Source: Spirosoma aerolatum
GTDB lineage: Bacteria > Bacteroidota > Bacteroidia > Cytophagales > Spirosomataceae
Length of the DNA: 64,000 nt
Direction of reading: 5' to 3'
NCBI RefSeq assembly: GCF_002056795.1
Contig: NZ_CP020104.1
Location: 4,165,001-4,229,000, forward strand
Of the stretch, positions 37,732-45,619 are shown one piece after another. The notes below the pieces were generated by a model. That model did no database searches. It was not told the DNA's origin and saw nothing but the letters and a program-made list of their open reading frames with translations. Positions within the stretch are counted from its first letter, which is position 1. Every line of letters begins with the position of its first letter. Position numbers and translations under genes: made by a program.

Positions 37732-37808
37732 GAGCGAAAGAGTGAAAGAGTGAAAGAGCGTGATTTCAGCGCTTATCACTCTTTCGCTCATTCGCTCTTT
37801 CACTCTTT
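37732..37808. repeat. Intergenic octamer-repeat inverted element (prs-rplY)
   Basis: Left side reads GAGCGAAA GAGTGAAA GAGTGAAA GAGCG; right side is the complement of related 8-mers in permuted order. L1 (37732-37745) pairs with R1 (37776-37789) over 14 bp, and L2 (37748-37760) with R2 (37793-37805) over 13 bp. Here the two pairings do not overlap, so both could form at once only as an H-type pseudoknot. It begins 1 bp after the prs stop. Confidence 0.83.
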
Positions 37809-37821
37809 AAATTATTTTGTC

Positions 37822-38385
37822 ATGAAAAAAATCGAGATTGTAGGGTATAAAAGAGCGAATCTCGGCCGCACAGAATCACAGGCGATTCGGGCCGAGGGCA
37901 ATGTTCCCTGTGTATTGTACGGTGGCGCTGAGCAGGTTCATTTCTATGCACCTGTTATTTTGTTCCGTGATTTAATTTACACGCCTAATATTTTTGAAGT
38001 TGCCCTGAACATCGAGGGCGAGGAATACCGGGCTATCCTTCAGGAAACCCAGTTCCACCCTGTTAGCGACATTCTGCTGCACGCTGACTTTCTGTTAGTT
38101 ACCGACGATAAGCCTGTTAAAATGGCGGTTCCCGTACGGTTGACAGGTTCGGCTCCGGGTGTACAGAAAGGTGGTAAACTGGTAACCCGCGTGCGGAAAC
38201 TGCGCGTGAAAGGTACCGTAAGTAACATCCCTGATTTCATCGATGTTGATGTATCAGGCCTTGACCTGGGCAAATCGGTTCGCGTAGGTCAGATTCCAGT
38301 TAAAAATATTGAAATGCTTGAGCAGGCGTCAAACCCTGTTGCCAGCATCGAAATTCCACGGGCACTGCGGGGTTCACTCAAGTAA
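37822..38385 (+). CDS. rplY: 50S ribosomal protein L25/Ctc
   Basis: 187 residues from ATG 37822; the frame runs upstream through the repeat element but MKKIEIVGYKRANLGRTESQ is the conserved L25 start. The N-terminal 5S-rRNA-binding domain (about 1-90, IRAEGNVPCVLYGG) and the C-terminal TL5/CTC beta domain (about 95-185, GSAPGVQKGGKLVTRVRKL) are both present. The gene pairing prs-rplY is common in bacteria. Confidence 0.95.
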   Translation: MKKIEIVGYKRANLGRTESQAIRAEGNVPCVLYGGAEQVHFYAPVILFRDLIYTPNIFEVALNIEGEEYRAILQETQFHPVSDILLHADFLLVTDDKPVKMAVPVRLTGSAPGVQKGGKLVTRVRKLRVKGTVSNIPDFIDVDVSGLDLGKSVRVGQIPVKNIEMLEQASNPVASIEIPRALRGSLK

Positions 38386-38421
38386 TCGCAGCAGTACAGC
38401 CTTTTTTCTTACTAATAGATC

Positions 38422-38459
38422 AAAAAAATGCCCTCCCGATATTCAGGAGGGCATTTTTG
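38422..38459. terminator. Bidirectional terminator
   Basis: AAAAATGCCCTCC (ending 38436) pairs with GGAGGGCATTTTT (38447-38458/9), with A- and T-runs. Between convergent rplY and copA. Confidence 0.9.
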
Positions 38460-38480
38460 TTGTAATCCGAGATGTCTGCT

Positions 38481-40766
38481 TTACATACCTCTGAGCCGTA
38501 AACTATTGCTCACTACCGATACCGAACTCAAGGCCATGGCCGCTCCGGCAATCATCGGATTGAGCAAAAATCCGAAGGCAGGGTATAATACGCCAGCCGC
38601 AACTGGAATACCGATCACGTTGTAGATAAACGCCCAGAATAAATTTTGACGAATCACCTGTACCGTTTGTCCCGACAACTGCAAGGCCTTCGGGATACTA
38701 TTCAAGTCGGCCGTTATCAATGTCATCCGGGCCACATCCATGGCAATATCTGAGCCTTTTCCCATGGCGATGCTTACATCCGCTTGGGCCAGTGCCTGCG
38801 AGTCGTTGATACCATCGCCAACCATGGCTATCAGTTTACCTTTTGCCTGTAACTGCTTCACAAAATTGGCTTTGTCGGTAGGCATCATCTCCGATTCGAC
38901 CTGCTCTATACCAACCTGCCTGGCCACAGCGGCAGCCGTCTGGGCATTATCGCCGGTAAGCATATATACGGCAATTCCCCGGCTTTTGAGGGTTTGTACG
39001 GCCTGTTTCGATGTCGGCTTGACCGGATCAGTAATCGCAATAACCCCCAAAATTTCTGCTTCTCTTTCCAATCCGGTACGAGCAAAAAAGACGACCGTTT
39101 TTGCCTCATTTTGCCACGCAGCCACCTGCTCTACCAGGGAAGTAGCTAGTTGAATCTGGCTATCATCCATCAAACGTCGGTTACCGATCAGATAAGTTAC
39201 CTGTTGATAGGTAGCCCGGACACCCTGACCCGTTAAGCTCTCAAATGTGTCCAGCGTTACCGATTCCGTACCAGACAGAAACGAGGCAACAGCGGCAGCC
39301 AATGGGTGCTCAGAACGAGACTCCATCGAATGTAGAATCCCCTGAAGCCTTGTATGGTCACTCTCAGGGCTAAGCCATTTGAGGTCGGTTACCACGGGTT
39401 TCCCTTCGGTTATCGTACCTGTTTTATCAAGCACAACGGCATTAATGCGATGAGCGAGTTCAAGGCTTTCGGCATCTTTTATCAGGATGTTATTCTCAGC
39501 CCCTTTCCCGACACCCACCATAATGGCCGTAGGCGTGGCTAGCCCCAGTGCACAGGGGCAGGCAATAACCAACACCGTAACCGAGGTGATCAACGCCGTC
39601 ATAAACGGATCAGCATCGGGTGCGAAGTAATGCCCGAAAGTCAGCCATAAGACAAAGGTCAGTAAAGCAATGCCTAACACGGTAGGGACGAAAATTCCGG
39701 CTATCCGATCAACAAACTGTTGCACAGGGGCTTTACTCCCCTGTGCCTCCTGCACCATACGAATGATCTGGGCCAGCAACGTATCCGACCCTACTTTTTC
39801 GGCCCGAAACTGAAAGCTCCCTTTTTGATTGATCGTCCCGGCAAAAACAAAAGAACCGCCCTGCTTTTCAACGGGTACAGGCTCTCCGCTTATCGTACTT
39901 TCATCGACAAAGGAATGCCCTGTTGCTACCTTACCATCAACCGGAATCCGCTCTCCCGGACGCACCAAGATCTGATGCCCGACCTGAACCGCGGAAATGG
40001 GAATTTCACGCTCAGTATTTCCGTCAATCAGCCGCACCGTTTTGGGCTGCAAGTTCATCAGTTTTTTGATGGCCGATGATGTGCTCGATTTGGCCCTTTC
40101 TTCCATCAATTTACCTAACAGAATAAACGTAACCACTACCGAAGCCGTTTCGAAATACACATGCGGATGTAGCCCTCGCTCGTGCCAGAATGCAGGGTTG
40201 AACGTATTGAATGCGCTAAACAAAAAAGCAATACCTGTGCTTAAAGCCACCAGCGTATCCATATTGGCTTTGCCATGTTTCGCCTGTTTCCAGGCATTGA
40301 CAAAAAACGGCTGGCCCAATACAAATACAACCACAGCGGCTAATACCATCGAGATGGCATTGCCATAGGGCCAATTCATCAGAAACATGCCAATCACGAC
40401 AATCGGCAACGAAAGTCCTAACGCCCAAAGCGTTCGCCGTTTCAATTGCTGATAGTGCCGTTGCTGGGCTTCTGCCTGCACCCGCTGAGGATCTTCTGCT
40501 TCTACGACCAAATCGTATCCAATAGAACGAACGGCCTGTTGTAGAGCGACTTCCGATACGAGCTTCGGATTGAAGGCGACCCAGGCCGTTTGATTGGCAT
40601 AATTGACTCCGGCATCACTTACCCCCAGCGTACTCTTCAGCATCGACTCTACACTAACTGCACAAGCCGCACAACTCATCTCCAAAACCGGAAACGTTTT
40701 CCGACTTTCCGAGGATGGGGTTTTTCCAGCGATTTTATTTACTGGAGCTAGATCGTTAGTTGTCAT
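38481..40766 (-). CDS. copA: Copper-translocating P1B-type ATPase
   Basis: 761 residues. One N-terminal heavy-metal domain (about 24-95) with MSCAACAVSVES; eight helices with the ion-binding CPC motif (VIACPCALGLATPT); phosphorylation site DKTGTITEGKP; the HP motif of the nucleotide domain (ESRSEHPLAAAV); hinge GDGINDSQALAQADV. CPC together with a CxxC metal domain and later Asn/Tyr and Met/Ser helices is typical of Cu(I) exporters, though silver cannot be excluded. It begins 4 bp after copZ, so the two form one operon. Confidence 0.93.
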   Translation of the reverse strand: MTTNDLAPVNKIAGKTPSSESRKTFPVLEMSCAACAVSVESMLKSTLGVSDAGVNYANQTAWVAFNPKLVSEVALQQAVRSIGYDLVVEAEDPQRVQAEAQQRHYQQLKRRTLWALGLSLPIVVIGMFLMNWPYGNAISMVLAAVVVFVLGQPFFVNAWKQAKHGKANMDTLVALSTGIAFLFSAFNTFNPAFWHERGLHPHVYFETASVVVTFILLGKLMEERAKSSTSSAIKKLMNLQPKTVRLIDGNTEREIPISAVQVGHQILVRPGERIPVDGKVATGHSFVDESTISGEPVPVEKQGGSFVFAGTINQKGSFQFRAEKVGSDTLLAQIIRMVQEAQGSKAPVQQFVDRIAGIFVPTVLGIALLTFVLWLTFGHYFAPDADPFMTALITSVTVLVIACPCALGLATPTAIMVGVGKGAENNILIKDAESLELAHRINAVVLDKTGTITEGKPVVTDLKWLSPESDHTRLQGILHSMESRSEHPLAAAVASFLSGTESVTLDTFESLTGQGVRATYQQVTYLIGNRRLMDDSQIQLATSLVEQVAAWQNEAKTVVFFARTGLEREAEILGVIAITDPVKPTSKQAVQTLKSRGIAVYMLTGDNAQTAAAVARQVGIEQVESEMMPTDKANFVKQLQAKGKLIAMVGDGINDSQALAQADVSIAMGKGSDIAMDVARMTLITADLNSIPKALQLSGQTVQVIRQNLFWAFIYNVIGIPVAAGVLYPAFGFLLNPMIAGAAMALSSVSVVSNSLRLRGM

Positions 40767-40770
40767 TGCC

Positions 40771-40980
40771 TTACGCCAATTGCTCGGCTTTATAGCCTGC
40801 TTTTTCGACGGCCTGTTTCACAAGGGCCGCATCACCGGTTTCTACGGTCAGAACTTTATCTGGATTTTGGACATCTACCTTCCACTTATCTTCACCAATG
40901 GCCTCGTTCAGAAAAGGGGTTACGGTGGCAATACAACCACCACACTTAATATTGGTCTTAAATTGAATGAACTGATTCAT
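40771..40980 (-). CDS. copZ: Small heavy-metal-binding protein (copper chaperone)
   Basis: 69 residues, one HMA domain. The metal site is IKCGGCIATVTPFL (CxxC), with the ferredoxin-like pattern KVDVQNPDKVLTVETGD and the closing VEKAGYKAEQLA. It should hand Cu(I) to the ATPase encoded 4 bp downstream. The CGGC site and lack of His-rich tails are ordinary for Bacteroidota. Confidence 0.9.
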   Translation of the reverse strand: MNQFIQFKTNIKCGGCIATVTPFLNEAIGEDKWKVDVQNPDKVLTVETGDAALVKQAVEKAGYKAEQLA

Positions 40981-41245
40981 AGTTAGTTGATATTAATTAC
41001 CGTCGGGCTTCTCATGCACTTCGGCTGACGTATCTGTCTTCATAACAAAGGACGTAAGCAGTCCATTCAACGCTGTTACAGAATTGTTGGCAGAGCTTAT
41101 AAGATTACCCATGGTACTATCTGCAGGCTGCACTTCAGATGTCCTGTTTCTTTTAACATCCTTTTAACAATTCGTTAAGACCAATTTAAGTCCGACAGAG
41201 CATTTTTGCCCATGTAAAAATACCCGTACTCGCATCGCCACCGGC

Positions 41246-44200
41246 ATGAATAAGTTCATTAAAAGTATCCTATCGTTCTCGCTTAAGAATAAGTTTTTTA
41301 TCTTTTTTCTGACGGCTCTGGCCATAGTAGCGGGAATTATCAGTTATCAGAATACCCCCATCGAGGCTTTTCCAGACGTTACCAATACACAAATCACACT
41401 AATTACGCAATGGCCGGGCCGATCGGCCGAAGAAGTCGAGAAGTTTGTTACCATACCCATCGAAATTGGCCTCAACTCCGTTCAGAAACGGACCGATATT
41501 CGCTCGACCTCACTCTTTGGTTTATCGGTAGTGAAAGTGATGTTCGACGATGGTGTTGATGATGCCTTTGCCCGCCAACAGGTCAATAATCTGCTAAGTG
41601 GTGTTGAGTTGCCCGAAGGTATCCGCCCGGATGTTCAGCCGCCTTATGGGCCAACCGGCGAAATTTTCCGGTATACACTTCAGTCGCCAACCCGAACAGC
41701 CCGTGAGCTTAAAACCTTACAGGACTGGGTTATCGATCGCCAGTTGAAAGGAGTTCCAGGGGTGGCGGATGTTGTGAGTTTCGGTGGGGAAGTGAAAACC
41801 TATGAGATTTCGGTGGACCCCCGCCGGCTGATGGATTACAATATTACCCCATTGCAATTGTACCAGGCCGTTGCCAATTCCAATGTAAACGTAGGGGGTG
41901 ATGTGATTGAGAAAAATTCTGAAGCGTATGTCGTTCGGGGGATTGGCCTTCTGCGCAATCAACAGGATATTCAGAACATTATTATTAAGAATGCGAATGG
42001 AACGCCCATCATGGTGCGGAATGTGGCTCAGGTCTCGCAATCGGCATTACCCCGGCTGGGTCAGGCAGGACGCGATCGACAGGATGATGTAGTGGAGTGT
42101 ATTGTGATCATGCGTAAGGGTGAGAATCCGAGCGAAGTGATCGAACGGGTCAAAGACAAGATCAATGACCTGAACAACAACATCTTACCTTCCGACGTAC
42201 AGATCAACACGTTTTATAATCGAGAAACGCTCATTCACTTTGCAACCCATACGGTAACCCACAATTTGATCGAAGGTATCATTTTCGTAACGGTTATCGT
42301 CTTTATTTTCATGGCCGACTGGCGGACCACTGTCACGGTATCGATTGTAATTCCGCTGGCTTTATTATTCGCCTTCATCTGTTTGCGCCTTAAAGGCATG
42401 TCGGCCAATCTACTCTCGATGGGAGCCATCGACTTCGGGATTATTGTCGATGGAGCGGTGGTGATGGTAGAAGGCATTTTCGTAACGCTCGATGAACTGG
42501 CCCATAAAGAAGGAATGCCCAAATTTAACAGGCTGGCCAAACTGGGGCTACTTCGTAAAACAGGTACAGAAATGGGGAAGGCTATTTTCTTTTCCAAACT
42601 TATTATCATCACCTGCCTGGTTCCCATTTTCTCCTTTCAGAAAGTAGAGGGTAAAATGTTTTCGCCCCTAGCCTGGACGCTTGGTTTTGCTCTCCTGGGT
42701 GCGCTGCTCTTTACCTTGACTCTGGTACCCGTGCTGGCAAGCATGCTCCTCAATAAAAATGTACGGGAAAAGCACAATCCATTCGTCAATTTCGTCACTA
42801 AATACGCCACACAGATTTTTGGGTTCACATTCGCCCATAAACGAATCAGTCTTATTGTTACGACACTAGTAGTGGCTGTAGGGCTCTCTGGCTTTAGCCT
42901 GCTCGGTACCGAATTTCTGCCCGAACTGAATGAAGGTTCCATTTATGTGCGGGCAACCATGCCTATGGCCATATCCTTGCCTGAATCGGTAAAGCAGACG
43001 GTCCAGATGCGCCACATCTTCGAACAGTTTCCTGAGGTTAAGGGGGTTATCTCACAAACGGGCCGACCTAACGACGGAACCGACCCCACCGGATTTTACA
43101 ACATTGAGTTTCTGGTTGATATTTATCCTCAGGAAGAGTGGAAAAGCCACATTAGCAAAGAGGAACTCATTGATCAGATGCAGGAAAAGTTGTCTGTATT
43201 CCCGGGTGTAAACTTCAACTTCTCGCAACCGATCATGGACAATGTGGAAGAAGCCGTTTCGGGCGTAAAAGGGTCTATTGCCGTAAAAATATATGGCCCC
43301 GACCAAACGATACTGGAAACGAAAGCCACTGAAATCCAGAAGCAGTTAGCAACTGTCAGCGGGATCGAAGATCTGGGCGTTATTCGAACTACCGGGCAAC
43401 CTGAAATGCGCGTTGAACTGGACGAACGAAAGCTTGCGTTGTATGGGGTCAATAAGTCCGACGCCGAAGCCGTACTTGAAATGGCAATTGGTGGCAAAGC
43501 GGCTACTCAGATCTACGAAGGCGAACGTAAGTTTGATTTGCGAATACGCTATGATCTGCCGTTCCGATCGAACGAAGAGCAGATTAGCCGATTGATGGTC
43601 CCAACCGAAACGGGTAGTATGATTCCCATCAAAGAAATCGCGCAAGTTTATACGCAGACAGGCCCGGTTCTGATTTTCCGCGAAGCCAATCAACGGTACG
43701 GTGCGGTGAAGTTTTCAGTTCGTGGACGGGATATGGGTAGTGCAGTAGCCGAAGCTCAGCAAAAAGTTCAGGCAAATGTGAAGTTTCCCGCAGGCTATAC
43801 CGTAAAATGGGCCGGTGATTTTGAAAATCAGCAACGTGCTACTGCTCGGTTAGCCCAGGTCGTTCCCATCAGTTTGCTGGCTATTTTCTTCATACTATTT
43901 GTGTTATTCGGCAATGTGAAGGATGCAGGGCTGGTTTTGTTCAATGTACCTTTCGCCATCATCGGCGGTATTGCGGCCTTACTCGTTACGCACGTAAACT
44001 TCAGTATCTCAGCAGGTATTGGCTTCATCGCTCTTTTCGGAATTTGCATCCAGAATGGCGTCATATTAATTTCGGTTTTCAAGAAAAACCTTCGAAGCGG
44101 GCTTCCTCTCAACAACGCAATCCGGGAAGGTGTTGTGTCTCGCATCAGACCCGTTGTGATGACAGCCATGATGGCCGGCATTGGCCTGATTCCGGCAGCC

Positions 44201-44344
44201 ATATCGCATGGCATTGGCTCTGAAACAGCCCGTCCGTTGGCAATTGTTGTTATAGGCGGATTGATTACCGCTACTTTACTGACTCTGTTTATCTTTCCAC
44301 TGATTTTCTACGGTTTCTATCGTCAGAAATTAGATGAGAATTAA
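41246..44344 (+). CDS. Heavy-metal RND efflux pump, inner-membrane subunit (CusA/CzcA family)
   Basis: 1032 residues with the RND layout: one helix, a large periplasmic loop, a central helix bundle, a second loop and a C-terminal bundle. The HME subgroup motif in helix 4 is DFGIIVDGAVVMVEGIF, and LLSMGAIDFG precedes it. The start MNKFIKSILSFSLKNKFFIF is typical. No adaptor (CusB) or outer-membrane factor (CusC) gene is adjacent, unlike most such operons; after the gene come a candidate small RNA and a two-component pair. Cu/Ag or Zn/Co cannot be told apart by eye; the copA-copZ neighbours favour copper. Confidence 0.92.
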   Translation: MNKFIKSILSFSLKNKFFIFFLTALAIVAGIISYQNTPIEAFPDVTNTQITLITQWPGRSAEEVEKFVTIPIEIGLNSVQKRTDIRSTSLFGLSVVKVMFDDGVDDAFARQQVNNLLSGVELPEGIRPDVQPPYGPTGEIFRYTLQSPTRTARELKTLQDWVIDRQLKGVPGVADVVSFGGEVKTYEISVDPRRLMDYNITPLQLYQAVANSNVNVGGDVIEKNSEAYVVRGIGLLRNQQDIQNIIIKNANGTPIMVRNVAQVSQSALPRLGQAGRDRQDDVVECIVIMRKGENPSEVIERVKDKINDLNNNILPSDVQINTFYNRETLIHFATHTVTHNLIEGIIFVTVIVFIFMADWRTTVTVSIVIPLALLFAFICLRLKGMSANLLSMGAIDFGIIVDGAVVMVEGIFVTLDELAHKEGMPKFNRLAKLGLLRKTGTEMGKAIFFSKLIIITCLVPIFSFQKVEGKMFSPLAWTLGFALLGALLFTLTLVPVLASMLLNKNVREKHNPFVNFVTKYATQIFGFTFAHKRISLIVTTLVVAVGLSGFSLLGTEFLPELNEGSIYVRATMPMAISLPESVKQTVQMRHIFEQFPEVKGVISQTGRPNDGTDPTGFYNIEFLVDIYPQEEWKSHISKEELIDQMQEKLSVFPGVNFNFSQPIMDNVEEAVSGVKGSIAVKIYGPDQTILETKATEIQKQLATVSGIEDLGVIRTTGQPEMRVELDERKLALYGVNKSDAEAVLEMAIGGKAATQIYEGERKFDLRIRYDLPFRSNEEQISRLMVPTETGSMIPIKEIAQVYTQTGPVLIFREANQRYGAVKFSVRGRDMGSAVAEAQQKVQANVKFPAGYTVKWAGDFENQQRATARLAQVVPISLLAIFFILFVLFGNVKDAGLVLFNVPFAIIGGIAALLVTHVNFSISAGIGFIALFGICIQNGVILISVFKKNLRSGLPLNNAIREGVVSRIRPVVMTAMMAGIGLIPAAISHGIGSETARPLAIVVIGGLITATLLTLFIFPLIFYGFYRQKLDEN

Positions 44345-44463
44345 AAACACGCCGTTAGGTAATTTTGCGTCCGCTTTTTCCGTTTTATTTCAAAGATTAT
44401 TTAACATTTGTATAAGGATTCAACGTCAAGTTTTTAGAAGCAAAAAAGTCTTTTTAATAAAAA

Positions 44464-44497
44464 TTTGCATTGAATTTAAAGAAATTGCGTAGTTTCG
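44464..44497 (+). promoter_or_regulatory. Promoter of the candidate small RNA
   Basis: TTTG at 44464-44467 and TAGTTTCG at 44490-44497 (one base off TAnnTTTG), 22 bp apart. No ORF follows. Confidence 0.45.
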
Positions 44498-44502
44498 CAT
44501 AA

Positions 44503-44617
44503 CAATCCTTTACAAAGGGAAGGTTGAACATCAAGATCTGGCGGCCGCCCGGTCGTCAATCTTGAAATGGTGTGGATAGAAGCGGAAAGCCGCCCCGATT
44601 TTCGGAGCGGCTTTTTT
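44503..44617 (+). ncRNA. Candidate ~115-nt small RNA
   Basis: Between the promoter at 44464-44497 and a strong terminator (AAAGCCGC at 44586-44593 pairing with GCGGCTTT at 44607-44614, T-run after it) lies a structured, GC-rich segment in an AT-rich gap. TCAAGAT (44531-44537) pairs with ATCTTGA (44559-44565), enclosing the palindrome GGCGGCCGCC. No reading frame of useful length is present. It resembles none of the RNA families I know; the SRP GGAA tetraloop domain is not visible. Confidence 0.5.
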
Positions 44618-44840
44618 GTATTATAACTATTTGTTCATTTAATCATTTTTTGTATGGTTTAACGTATTTTTAATGATCTTTTCAACTCCTTTTAATTCGC
44701 TGGGCCGACCTTGAGCCTGTAAGCAGGCACGTACTTTTCCTTTCTGATCTTATTGCCAAATCAGCGTGAAACTTGCTTTTGGAAACTAATAATTTGTTCT
44801 GCGGTTTTTAAATCAGACAAGAGCTATGTATGTTGCCGAC

Positions 44841-45518
44841 ATGAAAATTCTGGTAGTTGAAGATGAGCCAAAATTGGCATCCTTTGTTCGAAAAGGGTTG
44901 GAAGAGCAATCCTGTGAAGTGGATGTCGCTTATGATGGTCAGCTTGGTCGTACGATGGCCCTTAATAATCTCTACGATGTGATTATTATGGACATTAATC
45001 TACCGAAAATGAATGGCTTTGATGTCGTTCAGTCAATCCGACAGGAAAAAAATCGTACCCCTGTCCTGATGCTCACGGCTATGGGATCTGTGGATGATAA
45101 ATTAACCGGTTTTGAAGCTGGCGCTGACGATTACCTAGTCAAACCGTTTGAGTTTCGCGAACTGATGGCTCGCCTGCGTGCGCTCACCAAGCGCAATACG
45201 GAAGGCAGCATGCAGGCAAACGTTCTTAAAGTAGCCGATTTAGAACTGGATCTGAACGAAAAAATAGCCCGCCGGGGATCTAAACGAATTGAATTGACAG
45301 CCAAAGAATTTGGTTTGCTCGAATACCTGATTCGTAACCGAGGCCGTGTCGTGTCTCGTGTCGATATTGCAGAAAAAGTTTGGGATATACATTTCGACAC
45401 GGGCACCAATGTGATTGATGTATACGTAAATTTCCTGCGTAAGAAAATTGACAAGGACTTTCCTAAAAAACTCATTCACACGGTAATTGGAATGGGGTAT
45501 ATGCTTAAAGAAGAGTAA
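44841..45518 (+). CDS. OmpR/PhoB-family response regulator (CusR-like)
   Basis: 225 residues from ATG 44841 (MKILVVEDEPKLASFVRKGLE); an in-frame ATG 15 bp upstream adds nothing conserved. Receiver with acidic pocket (EDE), phospho-Asp in IIMDINLPKMNG and Lys in DDYLVKPF. Winged helix (about 130-225) with ELTAKEFGLLEYLIRNRGRV and the VIDVYVNFLRKKID recognition region. Position between a metal RND pump and its kinase suggests metal sensing. The stop is followed at once by a 37-bp perfect hairpin. Confidence 0.93.
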   Translation: MKILVVEDEPKLASFVRKGLEEQSCEVDVAYDGQLGRTMALNNLYDVIIMDINLPKMNGFDVVQSIRQEKNRTPVLMLTAMGSVDDKLTGFEAGADDYLVKPFEFRELMARLRALTKRNTEGSMQANVLKVADLELDLNEKIARRGSKRIELTAKEFGLLEYLIRNRGRVVSRVDIAEKVWDIHFDTGTNVIDVYVNFLRKKIDKDFPKKLIHTVIGMGYMLKEE

Positions 45519-45519
45519 T

Positions 45520-45606
45520 TAGGAGTGAGAAGTAAGGCGTGAGAATGGCTAATGCATTAAGAAAAAATCTGCATTAGCCATTCTCACGCCTTACTTCTCA
45601 CTCCTA
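45520..45606. repeat. Perfect 37-bp intergenic hairpin between regulator and kinase
   Basis: 45520-45556 and 45570-45606 are perfect complements with a 13-nt A-rich loop (45557-45569). It starts 1 bp after the regulator stop and ends 13 bp before the kinase ATG. There is no T-run, so termination is doubtful. Parts of the arm (GAGTGAGAAGTAAGGCGTGA) are roughly periodic, like the octamer elements. Confidence 0.88.
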
Positions 45607-45619
45607 GCTCCTTAATAAC

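Larger units (their letters stand above)
44345..44840. other. 496-bp intergenic region with a candidate RNA gene
   Basis: The first ~120 bp (44345-44460) are AT-rich without structure. A promoter-RNA-terminator unit lies at 44464-44617. The remaining ~220 bp (44620-44840) show nothing certain and probably hold the promoter of the response-regulator gene. Confidence 0.6.

Noticed and set aside
44503..44617. SRP RNA, 6S RNA or a known riboswitch
   Set aside because: The GGAA-tetraloop SRP core is not visible, the unit is too short for 6S, and no known riboswitch core was recognised; left as unknown small RNA.
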